In this document: positions 52,827-61,653 of the stretch, one piece after another | How positions within the stretch are numbered: position 1 is the first letter of the stretch | How the letters are laid out: every line of letters starts with the position of its first letter | DNA from: Microbacterium sp. | GTDB taxonomy: Bacteria; Actinomycetota; Actinomycetes; Actinomycetales; Microbacteriaceae | Length of the DNA stretch: 64,000 nt | Direction of reading: 5' to 3' | NCBI GenBank assembly: GCA_017306415.1 | Contig: JAFKIL010000003.1 | Coordinates: forward strand, 735,523-799,522 | Translations under genes and position numbers: made by a program | Notes under the pieces: model-generated | Databases searched by the model: none | The model's input: the letters and a program-made list of their open reading frames with translations, nothing else | What the model was told of the DNA's origin: nothing

Positions 52827-52833
52827 CACATGT

Positions 52834-53616
52834 ATGCCCACTGACGCCGACGGCGCATCCGCGTTCTTCCCCCGCCGCGTCCCGGCGGGCCGTCTCGGGG
52901 TCGCGGTGGTCGCCGAACTCGTGGAACTCATCGTCACCGGGCAGCTCAAGGAGGGCGATCTCCTTCCCCCCGAGGGCACCCTGAGCGAGCATTTCGGGGT
53001 GAGCCGCACCGTCCTGCGGGAGTCGGTGAAACGACTCGAGGAGAAGGGCCTGGTGATCGTGTCGCAGGGTCGCGGCACGCAGGTCCAGGCACCGGGCTAC
53101 TGGAACATGCTCGACCCGATCGTGCTGTCCGCCCTGATCGACAACGACGAGAGCCTCGGCGTTCTCGACGAACTCACCGTCGTGCGCGCCAGCCTCGAGG
53201 CGGCCATGGCACGGGAGGTGGCGAGCTCCCGCAACGCCGAGGAGCTGCGGCGACTGCAGAACGCGCTGACGGCCATGCGGGAGAGCGAGTTCGAGACGGA
53301 CTCCTTCCGTCAGGCCGACGTGGTCTTCCACTATGCGCTGATGGAGATCTCCGGCAACCGGCTGGCCGAGAACATCGCCAAGCACCTGTACAAGCGCGCC
53401 GTGGAGTCCAGCAGGTACCAGGGCATCAACCCGCCCGACGCTGTCGCGCTCACCCTGCAGGAGCACGCCGCCATCGTCGACGCGATCGCCCGCCACGACA
53501 GCGACGCCGCGGAGAAGGCGATGCTCGACCACATCCAGGTCTCGTGGGAGCGCCGTCGCCTGCGCGACACCCCCAAGCGGTCGCGCAGCGGCGCCGCGGG
53601 TCAGTCCAAGCCGTAG
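52834..53616 (+). CDS. FadR/GntR-family regulator of the sugar-acid locus
   Basis: The 260-residue protein has a winged helix-turn-helix (LKEGDLLPPEGTLSEHFGVS, RTVLRESVKRLEEKGLV) and a C-terminal FCD ligand domain with metal-binding His positions (VVFHYALMEISGNRLAENI, ALTLQEHAAIVDAIARHD). FCD regulators usually sense sugar acids or carboxylates. It adjoins an oxidative sugar pathway and ABC importer, whose promoters share the ATACGTAT palindrome. Its 3' end overlaps the convergent amidohydrolase by 16 nt. Confidence 0.9.
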   Translation: MPTDADGASAFFPRRVPAGRLGVAVVAELVELIVTGQLKEGDLLPPEGTLSEHFGVSRTVLRESVKRLEEKGLVIVSQGRGTQVQAPGYWNMLDPIVLSALIDNDESLGVLDELTVVRASLEAAMAREVASSRNAEELRRLQNALTAMRESEFETDSFRQADVVFHYALMEISGNRLAENIAKHLYKRAVESSRYQGINPPDAVALTLQEHAAIVDAIARHDSDAAEKAMLDHIQVSWERRRLRDTPKRSRSGAAGQSKP

Positions 53617-54464
53617 GTCTCGACGGCGACGGCGCCGAAGACATGCCGCTCGTCGCCCGCCGCGAACGTCGCCACGAGCTCCCCCGCCGCCGCGCGCCAC
53701 GCCGGGGCGCCACCGCCGAGCTCGGCGAGCGGCCAGTCCGATCCGTAGGCGAGGCGACGCGCCCCGAACGCGCGGAACGCGACCTCGACCACCGGCTCGA
53801 GATCCGCCGTCGTCCACGCGCCGGGGCGCAGCCACGAGGTGAGTCCGGACAGCTTCGCGGCGACATTGGGGCGCTCGGCCAGGCGCTCGATCGCCGCAGC
53901 CCACTCGGCGAGCTCCGCCCGCTCGGCCGGCGCATCCCCGAGGTGGTCCAGCACGAAGCGGACGTCGGGATGCCGCGCGGCGAGCGCCGTCGCGAGGGGG
54001 AGCTGGGCGCGCCGCAGCACGAGGTCGAACGCGAGGCCCTCCCGCGCGAGCACGCGCAAGGCAGCCCCGACCTCGTCGCGCTCGAGCCACCGCGGATCCG
54101 GATCGATGTGGGCGAGGTGCCGGATGCCGACGAGGCGGTGCCGGGCGCCGTCGCGAACGGCTGCGAGCTGCGCCGGCACATCGCCCGCGACGTCGACCCA
54201 TCCGACGACGCCCGCGATGGACGTCGCATCCAGACGGGTCAGGCGGATGGTCTCGTCGAGGCTGTTGCCGGCCTGGACCACCACGGCACCATCGCATGAG
54301 GTCGCCGCGAGCATCGCGTCCAGCTCGGGGGGACCGAAGTCGCGCGCGATCGGGCCCATCGTGGCCGGATCGATCCAGTCCTGCGGGTCGGTCGCCAGAT
54401 CCCACAGGTGCACGTGCGCGTCGATCCGCGGCGCATCGGCCCGGAGGGGATCGGCGGGGCTCAC
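53601..54464 (-). CDS. Amidohydrolase-family sugar lactonase (fuconolactonase-like)
   Basis: The 287-residue TIM-barrel protein is from the GTG at 54464 (GTGA overlap). The metal site starts with RIDAHVHLWDLATDPQDWID, followed by GVVGWVDVAGDVPAQLAAV, GIRHLAHIDPDPRWL and the late FVLDHLGDAP and LAYGSDWPLAELGGG motifs. This subgroup includes L-fucono-1,5-lactonase, L-rhamnono-lactonase and PDC lactonase. With an aldose dehydrogenase and an acid-sugar dehydratase nearby, it should open the sugar lactone to the aldonic acid. Confidence 0.87.
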   Translation of the reverse strand: MSPADPLRADAPRIDAHVHLWDLATDPQDWIDPATMGPIARDFGPPELDAMLAATSCDGAVVVQAGNSLDETIRLTRLDATSIAGVVGWVDVAGDVPAQLAAVRDGARHRLVGIRHLAHIDPDPRWLERDEVGAALRVLAREGLAFDLVLRRAQLPLATALAARHPDVRFVLDHLGDAPAERAELAEWAAAIERLAERPNVAAKLSGLTSWLRPGAWTTADLEPVVEVAFRAFGARRLAYGSDWPLAELGGGAPAWRAAAGELVATFAAGDERHVFGAVAVETYGLD

Positions 54465-54805
54465 GAGAGGTGCCACACCTCGTCGATGGGCTGCCACAGC
54501 GCGCCCTGGTTGCGCTCCGGAGCGATGCGCACCTGACACGGATCCGTGTGCGCCAGCCACTCGCGCGACACCGGATCCTCGTCGGCGCGCGCCATGTCGG
54601 CGTCGTAGTCGTCGCCGGTGTACTCGAAGTACGCGAACAGGATGTCGCCGAACGCGTAGATGCTGTAGTTCGAGATATGGCACTCGCGCAGCTTCTGCTC
54701 GACGCCCGGCCACACCGCGCGATGGAGTTCCAGGTACTCCTCCCGTCGCTCGGGGCGCACCCCCACGACGAAGGCGTGCCGCTGCGGCTCCGCGCTCCGG
54801 CTCAC
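54461..54805 (-). CDS. rhaM: L-rhamnose mutarotase family protein
   Basis: The 114-residue protein is from the GTG at 54805, coupled by 4-nt overlaps on both sides. It contains the RhaM/FucU-like signature GVRPERREEYLELHRAVWP, ISNYSIYAFGDILFAYFEYT and the terminal LWQPIDEVWHL. The enzyme interconverts alpha and beta anomers of L-rhamnose or L-fucose, giving the form used by a dehydrogenase. It is good evidence that the pathway substrate is a deoxyhexose. Confidence 0.92.
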   Translation of the reverse strand: MSRSAEPQRHAFVVGVRPERREEYLELHRAVWPGVEQKLRECHISNYSIYAFGDILFAYFEYTGDDYDADMARADEDPVSREWLAHTDPCQVRIAPERNQGALWQPIDEVWHLS

Positions 54806-55983
54806 GGCGTCCTCCTGCCTCCGGCGGTCGCCGGCTCCTCGATGACGTCCGGCTCGGCGACCATCCGCAGGCCGGCCCGCTCGGGCCGTACATGCGGGCC
54901 GGAGGCGGCCGCGGCGGGCACAGCCGACGCCGACGCGAGCCTCTCCTCGTCCACGACGATACCGATGCCGGGGCGGTCGCCCAGGACGATCCCCCCGTCG
55001 TCGAACTCCTGATCGATGTCGAGGCCCACCGGGAACGCGAGGTCCTGCACCTCGTGGGTGAGGAAGTTCGGCACGGCCGAGGCCGCGTGCGCGATCGGAT
55101 TGCCGTTGTACGCGACGGTGCTGACCGGGAGGTCGTGGCTGTGGGCGAGCGTGGCGACCCGCAGGAAGTGGGTGATCCCCCAGACGGTCCCGACCTGGAC
55201 GATGTCGAGGGCGTTCGCGTCGAGCAGGGGGCCGTACTGCTCGAGGCCGGTGAGGTTCTCGCCGCTCGCGATCGCCGCCCGGACCTTTCCGCGCAGCATC
55301 GCCATCCCCGCCGCATCCCATCGACGCAGCGGCTCCTCGACCCAGGTGAGGTCCAGCCGCTGCTCGACCGCGCACACGTAGCGGGCCGCCTGCGCGTGGT
55401 TCCAGGACTCGTTGGCATCGAGCATGATGGCCGGATGCCGCGAGTTGCGGCTCAGCGCCGTACGCATGATCTCCAGGCGCGGCAGGTCGCGGTCGAGGTC
55501 GATCCCGCCCTTGAGCTTCCCGCCGCGGAACCCGCGCTCCGCGAACCGTCCGTACAGCGTCGCGAGCTCGTCGTCCGGGAGGCTGTACTCGAGCCCGGAC
55601 GCGTAGCCGGGGACGAACCGCTCGCGCCCGCCGAGCGCGCGCCAGAGGGGCTCGCCCATGGCCTTCGCCTTGATGTCCCACAGCGCCATGTCGATCGCAC
55701 CGATCGTTCCGAAGACGGCGCCGGAGTGCCCGGTCTTGAACACCCACGCGAGCATGCGGTCGTAGAGCGCGACGACCGATCGGGGGTCCTCCCCCTCGAC
55801 GGCCGCGAAGACCCGTGCGACGTCGGGGTGCGCGCCGAGTCCGACCCCCTCGATCCCCTCGTCCGTCTCGATGATGAGCACCGGGACGACGGTCGCGTCC
55901 GTGCTCTGGACGCCGTTGACGTCCCCGGTCCTCCGGCCCCAGTCGTGCACGGTGGTCAGGCTGCGGAATCCGGTGATCTTCAC
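54802..55983 (-). CDS. Enolase-superfamily sugar-acid dehydratase
   Basis: This 393-residue mandelate-racemase subgroup protein has the KxK acid-base motif in RGGKLKGGIDLD, metal ligands in MLDANESWNH, LTWVEEPLRRWD and AIASGENLTGLEQY, and a His near AHAASAVPNFLTHEVQDL. It probably dehydrates an aldonic acid (L-fuconate, L-rhamnonate or similar) to a 2-keto-3-deoxy acid. It is shorter than classical L-fuconate dehydratase (about 430 residues), so substrate specificity is open. It sits between the transporter and mutarotase genes. Confidence 0.87.
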   Translation of the reverse strand: MKITGFRSLTTVHDWGRRTGDVNGVQSTDATVVPVLIIETDEGIEGVGLGAHPDVARVFAAVEGEDPRSVVALYDRMLAWVFKTGHSGAVFGTIGAIDMALWDIKAKAMGEPLWRALGGRERFVPGYASGLEYSLPDDELATLYGRFAERGFRGGKLKGGIDLDRDLPRLEIMRTALSRNSRHPAIMLDANESWNHAQAARYVCAVEQRLDLTWVEEPLRRWDAAGMAMLRGKVRAAIASGENLTGLEQYGPLLDANALDIVQVGTVWGITHFLRVATLAHSHDLPVSTVAYNGNPIAHAASAVPNFLTHEVQDLAFPVGLDIDQEFDDGGIVLGDRPGIGIVVDEERLASASAVPAAAASGPHVRPERAGLRMVAEPDVIEEPATAGGRRTP

Positions 55984-56011
55984 GAGACGCCCTCCTCAGG
56001 CGATGGGCGGT

Positions 56012-56920
56012 TCATTCCTTGGTCCCTCCCGCGGTCATCCCCGTGACGAGGAACCGCTGCGAGAACAGGAACACGATCAGGACGGGGAGGATCGACACGA
56101 TGGTGGCGAGCGCCAGCGTCGGCAGCTGCACGGAGTCGGATCCCGCCGAGCTCGGGTTGAACGCGGGGGTCGAGGCCAGCAGCGACGTCAGCCCCACCTG
56201 GATGGGATATCCGTCGCTGGAGGGCAGCATCACGAACGGGAGGAAGAAGTTGTTCCAGTTCTGCACGAAGCTGAAGAACGCGACGAGCGCGACCACCGGC
56301 GCCGCCAGCGGGAGGGCGATCCTCGCGAAGACCTGCACCTCGCTGCAGCCGTCGATGCGCGCGGCCGCCAGCAGGTCGCGCGGGATGCTGGTGGAGAAGT
56401 AGATGTAGGTGAGGTACACGCCGAACGGGAAGAACGACATCGGCAGGATCACCGACAGCGGGCTGCCGATCAGTCCGACCGCGTTCAGCTCGAGGAAGAT
56501 CGGGAGCACGAGGGCGGTGTTCGGGATCAGCATGACCACGAGCGTCAGCACGAGCAGCGTGCGCCGGAACCGGAACTCGGTGAGCGCGAGCGCGTAGCCG
56601 GCCGGGATGCTCACCAGGAGCGTGACCACGAGCGCACCGACCGTGTAGAACGCCGAGTTGCCGATCCAGCCCGTCACTGCGCCGTCCTGGAACGAGAACA
56701 GCTGGTTCCAGTTGGCGGCGAAGTGCGCCCACGAGCCCACCGAGAAGGGGTTGCCCACGACCAGCTCATGGGAGGACTTGGTGATGGCGAGCAGCAGCCA
56801 GACGATCGGGATGACGAAGAAGAGCACGAACAGCAGGAGCAGCAGACCCCCGATCGTGCGTCCGCTCCAGCCGCTGAGGCTCACGCGGCTGCGACGGTGC
56901 GGCGTGGAGAGTGCGGTCAT
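56012..56920 (-). CDS. Carbohydrate ABC transporter permease (MalG type)
   Basis: The 302-residue, six-helix permease starts at the ATG at 56920, 2 nt after the partner permease. The EAA loop is IPRDLLAAARIDGCSEVQVF. The N-terminal RRSRVSLSGWSGRTIGG is cytoplasmic. It forms the channel with the upstream MalF-type protein. No ATPase gene is in the operon, as in the GH130 locus, pointing to a shared ATPase. Confidence 0.92.
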   Translation of the reverse strand: MTALSTPHRRSRVSLSGWSGRTIGGLLLLLFVLFFVIPIVWLLLAITKSSHELVVGNPFSVGSWAHFAANWNQLFSFQDGAVTGWIGNSAFYTVGALVVTLLVSIPAGYALALTEFRFRRTLLVLTLVVMLIPNTALVLPIFLELNAVGLIGSPLSVILPMSFFPFGVYLTYIYFSTSIPRDLLAAARIDGCSEVQVFARIALPLAAPVVALVAFFSFVQNWNNFFLPFVMLPSSDGYPIQVGLTSLLASTPAFNPSSAGSDSVQLPTLALATIVSILPVLIVFLFSQRFLVTGMTAGGTKE

Positions 56921-56922
56921 TC

Positions 56923-57855
56923 TCAATCCCTCTCGAACAGGCCACCGCGGGTGACGAACACCCACGAGAGCAGGAGCGCGACGACGAGCAGGATCAGGGA
57001 GATCGCGGCGGAGCCGTTGAAGTCGTTCTGCTGGAACGCGTACTGGTATGCCAGCTGGTTCAGCGAGTAGTCGTTCGGAACGACCGCGTTGCTCGCCTGG
57101 CTGAGCAGCTGGGGCTCGACGAACAGCTGCGTGCCGGCCGCGAGCGACATGACGCCCATGTAGGCGATCCACTTGCGGAGCATCGGCAGCTGGATGCTCA
57201 CCGCGATCTGGAACGCGTTCGCGCCATCGATGCGCGCGGCCTCGATGACCTCCGTGCTGATGTTGTTGAGCGCGCCGTACATGATCACGATCCACCCGCC
57301 CGCGCCGGTCCAGAACGCGATGATCGCGAAGATCACCGGGAGGTGCGAGGGCTGGATCACCTGGACGAAGCTCGTGAAGCCGAACAGCCGCAGCAGCCCG
57401 CTCACCGGGCTCGCAGTGGGGTCGAGCACGAACAGCCAGAGCAGGACGCTGGATGCCCCGGCCAGCGCGCCGGGCAGGTAGTAGATGAACCGCAGCGACG
57501 TGCTCGCCCACCGGACGCGCAGAGCGTGCACCATGAGCGCCAGCACCACGACGAACACCACGAGGGCGATCAGCCAGATGACGAGGTAGAGCACCACATG
57601 CTCCACCGCCGGCCAGAACCGGAAGTCGGTGACGACCTTCACGAAGTTGTCGAATCCGGCGAATCCGCCGTCGGCCGTCGTGAACGCCAGACCGAGGGCG
57701 AACACGGCCGGGACGACGCCGAAGGCGAGCGCGAGCAGGGTGTAGAGCGAGACGAAGGCGTAGCCGACCGAGGTCGCGCGTCGGCGGCGCCGGGCCGGCC
57801 GCCGACGCGTGTCCGCGTCGACGGCCAGCTGGTCGCTCGGAGGAGCGATGGTCAT
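56923..57855 (-). CDS. Carbohydrate ABC transporter permease (MalF type)
   Basis: This 310-residue permease has an Arg-rich N-terminus (DTRRRPARRRRRATSVGYAF) and six transmembrane helices. The EAA-like loop STEVIEAARIDGANAFQIAV contacts the ATPase. It begins 1 nt after the binding-protein stop, so unlike the GH130 transporter there is no hairpin separating them. Confidence 0.92.
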   Translation of the reverse strand: MTIAPPSDQLAVDADTRRRPARRRRRATSVGYAFVSLYTLLALAFGVVPAVFALGLAFTTADGGFAGFDNFVKVVTDFRFWPAVEHVVLYLVIWLIALVVFVVVLALMVHALRVRWASTSLRFIYYLPGALAGASSVLLWLFVLDPTASPVSGLLRLFGFTSFVQVIQPSHLPVIFAIIAFWTGAGGWIVIMYGALNNISTEVIEAARIDGANAFQIAVSIQLPMLRKWIAYMGVMSLAAGTQLFVEPQLLSQASNAVVPNDYSLNQLAYQYAFQQNDFNGSAAISLILLVVALLLSWVFVTRGGLFERD

Positions 57856-57856
57856 G

Positions 57857-59230
57857 TCAGTTCACTTTGTATCCGTTGACCTTGGCCTGATCCTCGATCG
57901 CCTTCTGCCAGTCGGGAAGGAGGTCGACGATCGACTTCCCCCCGGTGACACCGGGCGTGATCGTCTTGGCCCAGATGGCCTCCTGGCTGAAGACGCCGTA
58001 GCCCCAGCCGTCCCAGACCTGCGAGGCCGCCGTCGAGATGGCGTCCAGGGAGGTCGCGTAGTACTTGCTCGACTCCTGCTTGGCGACCCACTTCTGGGCC
58101 GCGGCGGCGTACGCCGGGTACCCGGGAGCGAGGTTGACCTGGTAGTCGTCGGCGGTCGTCACGAACTGCACGAACTTCTCTGCGGCCTTCAGGTTCTTCG
58201 AGTGGCTGGAGATGAACCACGTGCCGCCGCCGACGTTGCCGGTCACCGGTTCGTCGCTGCCCCAGCCGAGCGGCGCGGCGACGCCGAGCTGGCCGGCGGG
58301 GACGTTGAGCGACTGCGGGTTGTTGAAGATGGCACCCGCGTACCAGGCCGGTCCGGGCATCATCAGCACCTTGCCGGTGTACTGCTTGACGAACTCCGGC
58401 GTGAAGACGCTCACCACGGGGATCGTCTTGTTCTCCCGGAGCGTGTCGAGGAGGGACGCGGCACGCTTGCACTCCTCGGTGTCGGTGTTCACCTTCACGG
58501 ACGTCGGTCCGGTGATGTTGTTGGCCTCGCACTTGCTGCCCCACATGAAGACCTCGGGCGTCCAGGCGTCGCCCTGCGCGCCCACGATGTAGCCCGGGTG
58601 CTCCTTCGCGACCTTCTCGCCGAGCGCCTGGTACTCCTCCCACGTCTTGGGGACGGTGTAGCCGAACTGGTCCATGAGCGACTTGTTGTACCAGAGCACC
58701 GCCTGGGCGAGGTCGTTGCGCAGGCAGTACACCTGGCCGTTCACCGTGCAGGGGTTGAGCGAGCCGGGGGTGAAGCCGGAGAGCGTGTCCTTGGGCACCA
58801 GTCCCTTGTCGAGCACCGCGGCGAAGGCCTGCTTGCCGTTGGTCTTCTGACTCGCCCATGCGGCGTCGTTGTTCTGGCTCGAGAAGACCACGTCGGGCCA
58901 GCCGCTGCCGGCCCGGTCGAACAGCTGCATCTTGGTCTTGAAGGAGTTCGATCCGTTGGCCGAGCCGTCGTACGTCACGACCTTGATCTTGGTGTCAGGG
59001 TTGGCCTGCTGGAAGGCCTTCGCCGCCGCCTGGCGGTCGGCATCCACCCAGACGGTGATCGTGGAGGAGCTGTCCTGCTTGGCTTCGGGAAAGCCGTAGG
59101 AGCCGTTGGAGGTCCCCCCGCCGCCGGCGCTGCAGCCGGTGAGGGCGAGAAGCACCGCGGCAGCGCCCAGGGCGGTGGCTGCGAGAGCCGACCGCCGGGA
59201 CGGACGCACCACTTTGTGGATTCCGACCAT
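57857..59230 (-). CDS. Carbohydrate ABC transporter solute-binding lipoprotein
   Basis: The 457-residue protein is from the ATG at 59230 with AAGGAAA upstream. The signal peptide has an Arg-rich start (VRPSRRSALAATALGAAAVL) and lipobox LTGC at residues 30-33. The mature domain shows TITVWVDADRQAAAKAFQQA and WYNKSLMDQFGYTVPKTWEE, typical of family 1 sugar-binding proteins. It delivers the sugar to the two permeases; catabolic genes follow in the same operon. An ATACGTAT operator lies 64 nt upstream. Confidence 0.93.
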   Translation of the reverse strand: MVGIHKVVRPSRRSALAATALGAAAVLLALTGCSAGGGGTSNGSYGFPEAKQDSSSTITVWVDADRQAAAKAFQQANPDTKIKVVTYDGSANGSNSFKTKMQLFDRAGSGWPDVVFSSQNNDAAWASQKTNGKQAFAAVLDKGLVPKDTLSGFTPGSLNPCTVNGQVYCLRNDLAQAVLWYNKSLMDQFGYTVPKTWEEYQALGEKVAKEHPGYIVGAQGDAWTPEVFMWGSKCEANNITGPTSVKVNTDTEECKRAASLLDTLRENKTIPVVSVFTPEFVKQYTGKVLMMPGPAWYAGAIFNNPQSLNVPAGQLGVAAPLGWGSDEPVTGNVGGGTWFISSHSKNLKAAEKFVQFVTTADDYQVNLAPGYPAYAAAAQKWVAKQESSKYYATSLDAISTAASQVWDGWGYGVFSQEAIWAKTITPGVTGGKSIVDLLPDWQKAIEDQAKVNGYKVN

Positions 59231-59293
59231 GAGTTTTCCTTGTCTTGTCGACTTCGTTGACGACGCCGGAAAGGCGCACGATTCATAATATGG

Positions 59294-59303
59294 CATACGT
59301 ATG
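59294..59303. promoter_or_regulatory. Palindromic operator CATACGTATG, site 1
   Basis: A perfect 10-bp palindrome in the 91-bp gap upstream of the binding-protein gene. Its core ATACGTAT is repeated at 62741-62748, so both are likely sites for the FadR/GntR regulator at 52834. Confidence 0.75.
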
Positions 59304-59321
59304 ATGTCTGGAAGAGGGAGT

Positions 59322-60278
59322 TCAGCGCGTGACCGGATCGTTATCCGTGAGGAGTTCCAGGTCGGCGGTGCGGGCCATGCTCTCCCAGTCGCCCGCGCCC
59401 ATGCAGGCGAACGCTCCCGCCGCCGTCGCCAGCTCGAGGCACGCGGAGAGCTCCTCTCCGCGCACGCGGGCGGCGAGGAAGCCGGCCACGAAGGCATCGC
59501 CCGCGCCCACCGAGTCGACGACCGGCACCGCGAGCGCGGCGCGTTCGGCGACGATGCCGCCCTCGCGAGCGAGGCTGCCTCGAGCGCCGTCCTTGATCAC
59601 CGCCGTCGCCGGGCCCAGCGCGCAGATGCGGTCGGCGAGCACGCCTCGATCGCCGCCTGTCGGCCCGACCAGCAGCTCCGCCTCGTCGACGCCCGCGAAG
59701 ACGATCCGTGCGCGGCGGGCGATGTCGCGGTAGAGCTCGCCCGGATCCCCGGCCCGCCAGAGCGAGGCCCGGTGGTTCACGTCGAACGAGATCGGGACGC
59801 CCGCCGCCCCCGCCGTGTCCAGGACGCTCCGCACCTCGTCGACCGCGGTGGGCGAGAGGGATGCCGTGATGCCGCTGACGTGCACGTGCGCCGCGTTCCG
59901 GACGACGTCGGCGGGGACGTCGCCCGCTCGCAGCCGGCTCCCGGCGCTCCCGTCCCGGTAGAAGAGCACGCGGGTCGTGTGCGGCGTCCGCTTCTCCTTG
60001 ACCATCAGCCCGGTCGCGGCATCCGGATCGACGATGCCGTGCACCGCGACGCCCTCCCCGCGGATGTCCCGGAGGACGCGGCGACCGAGGCCGTCCGCCC
60101 CCACCCGCCCGACCCAGACCGCCGGGACCCCGAGCCGCGCGAGGCCGATCGCGACGTTGCTGTCTGCGCCGCCGGTCCCGAAGCGCGCGTCGTGCACGTC
60201 GGCGAGGTCTCCGACCTCGGTCGCACGCACGAGCGCCATGGTCTCACCGAACGTGAGCACGTATCCGACGTCCGTCAC
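59322..60278 (-). CDS. PfkB-family sugar kinase (2-keto-3-deoxygluconate kinase type)
   Basis: This 318-residue ribokinase-fold protein has the substrate-side GGADSNVAIGLARLGVPAVW, VKEKRTPHTTRVLFYRDGSA (KDG-kinase-like Arg/Tyr contact region) and the anion-hole/catalytic base motif VVDSVGAGDAFVAGFLAAR. It likely phosphorylates 2-keto-3-deoxy-aldonate to the 6-phosphate. The GTG start overlaps the KDPG aldolase stop. Kinase and aldolase together give an Entner-Doudoroff-like lower half. Confidence 0.87.
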   Translation of the reverse strand: MTDVGYVLTFGETMALVRATEVGDLADVHDARFGTGGADSNVAIGLARLGVPAVWVGRVGADGLGRRVLRDIRGEGVAVHGIVDPDAATGLMVKEKRTPHTTRVLFYRDGSAGSRLRAGDVPADVVRNAAHVHVSGITASLSPTAVDEVRSVLDTAGAAGVPISFDVNHRASLWRAGDPGELYRDIARRARIVFAGVDEAELLVGPTGGDRGVLADRICALGPATAVIKDGARGSLAREGGIVAERAALAVPVVDSVGAGDAFVAGFLAARVRGEELSACLELATAAGAFACMGAGDWESMARTADLELLTDNDPVTR

Positions 60279-60895
60279 GCGGCACGCACCTCCCCGGCGG
60301 CCGCCACGGCCGCGCGGCAGAGCCCGGCGACGGTGGCGAGGTCGCCCGCCGCGATCGCGGCGCGCGGCACCATCCAGCTGCCGCCGACGGCGGCGACCGA
60401 CGGAAGGGCGAGATAGGCCGCGGCGCGCGGCGCGTCGATCCCGCCGGTGGGGATGAACGTCACGTCGGGGAACACCGCGGCGAAGGCGCCGACGGCCGCG
60501 ACGCCGCCCAGCGGCTCGGCCGGGAAGAGCTTGAGGATGCGGTGGCCCAGGGCCCGTGCCCGAAGGATCTCCGTCGCCGTCGCCACGCCGGGGATCGCGT
60601 CGATCCCGCGCTCCTGCGCACGTTCCCGCACATCGTCGACGGTGCCGGGACTGATGACGAAGGAGGCGCCCGCGTCTGCGGCGGCATCCACCTGGTCCGA
60701 GGTGAGCACGGTCCCCGCGCCGACGCGGAGCCCGGGCGTCCGCGCCATGATCCGGATCGCCTCGAGCGCCGCGGGCGTCCGCAGCGTGACCTCCACCTGC
60801 CCGACGCCGGCCGCGACCAGGGTCTCGGCGAGGCCCGCGGCGCGATCGGCGTCGTCGATGACGACGATCGGCAGGATCGGCTCGAGCGCGCTCAC
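60275..60895 (-). CDS. eda: KHG/KDPG aldolase
   Basis: The 206-residue class I aldolase is from the GTG at 60895 (GTGA overlap with the SDR stop); an ATG at 60907 is also in frame. Motifs are ALEPILPIVVIDD, VEVTLRTPAALEAI (Glu base), RVGAGTVLTSDQVDAAADAG and the Schiff-base Lys in HRILKLFPAEPLGG, then IPTGGI. It splits 2-keto-3-deoxy-6-phosphogluconate-type acids to pyruvate and an aldehyde phosphate. It is coupled to the KDG kinase. Confidence 0.92.
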   Translation of the reverse strand: MSALEPILPIVVIDDADRAAGLAETLVAAGVGQVEVTLRTPAALEAIRIMARTPGLRVGAGTVLTSDQVDAAADAGASFVISPGTVDDVRERAQERGIDAIPGVATATEILRARALGHRILKLFPAEPLGGVAAVGAFAAVFPDVTFIPTGGIDAPRAAAYLALPSVAAVGGSWMVPRAAIAAGDLATVAGLCRAAVAAAGEVRAA

Positions 60896-61653
60896 CGGCC
60901 GAGCCATCCGCCGTCGACCGGGATGATCGCGCCCGTCACGTACTGCGCCGCGTCCGAGGCGAGGAAGACCGCGGCGCCGCCGAGGTCCTCGGCGCGTCCC
61001 CACCTGCCGGCGGGGATCCGCTCCAGGATGGCGCGCGAGCGGTCGGGATCGTCCTGCAGGGCCTGGGTATTGTCGGTCGCGATGTAGCCGGGCGCGATGC
61101 CGTTGACGGTGACGCCCTGCCCCGCCCACTCGTTCGACAGGGCACGCACGAGGCCCGCCACCCCGGACTTCGCGGCGGCGTAGCCCGGCACGAACACGCC
61201 GCCCTGGAACGACAGGAGGGATGCCGTGAAGAGGATGCGGCCGCGGCCCGCGGCCAGCATCCGTCGCCCCGCCGCCTGCGCCAGGAGGAAGCCGCTCGCC
61301 AGGTCGACCTCCAGCACCTCGTCGAACCAGTCCGCCGGGTGGTCCGCCGCGGGTGCGCGCTTGATCATGCCGGCGTTGTTGACGAGGATGTCGGCGGGCC
61401 GCTCCCGCTCGGCGAGCACACGCGCGAAGGCGACGGTCTGCTCCCGAACGGAGAAGTCCACGCGGTGTCCGGTGAACTCCCGACCGAGGGCGCGCACGCG
61501 GTCGCCGATCGCCGACCCCGCCGGGTCGAGCGACGCCGAGACGCCGATCACGTCGGCGCCGGCGCCGGCGAGCGCCTCCGCGAGCGCGAAGCCGATGCCC
61601 CGGGACGCCCCCGTGACGACCGCGAGGCGACCGGTCAGGTCGAAGGCGCTCAT
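60892..61653 (-). CDS. SDR-family oxidoreductase (KduD-like)
   Basis: The 253-residue short-chain dehydrogenase has the cofactor motif AVVTGASRGIGFALAEALA, ADILVNNAG, the catalytic Ser in LFTASLLSFQGG and Tyr-x-x-x-Lys in GYAAAKSGVAGL. The C-terminal VTGAIIPVDGGWLGR is typical. The closest functional types I recognise are 2-deoxy-D-gluconate 3-dehydrogenase (KduD) and 2-keto-3-deoxy-L-fuconate dehydrogenase. It acts on a pathway intermediate. Confidence 0.87.
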   Translation of the reverse strand: MSAFDLTGRLAVVTGASRGIGFALAEALAGAGADVIGVSASLDPAGSAIGDRVRALGREFTGHRVDFSVREQTVAFARVLAERERPADILVNNAGMIKRAPAADHPADWFDEVLEVDLASGFLLAQAAGRRMLAAGRGRILFTASLLSFQGGVFVPGYAAAKSGVAGLVRALSNEWAGQGVTVNGIAPGYIATDNTQALQDDPDRSRAILERIPAGRWGRAEDLGGAAVFLASDAAQYVTGAIIPVDGGWLGR

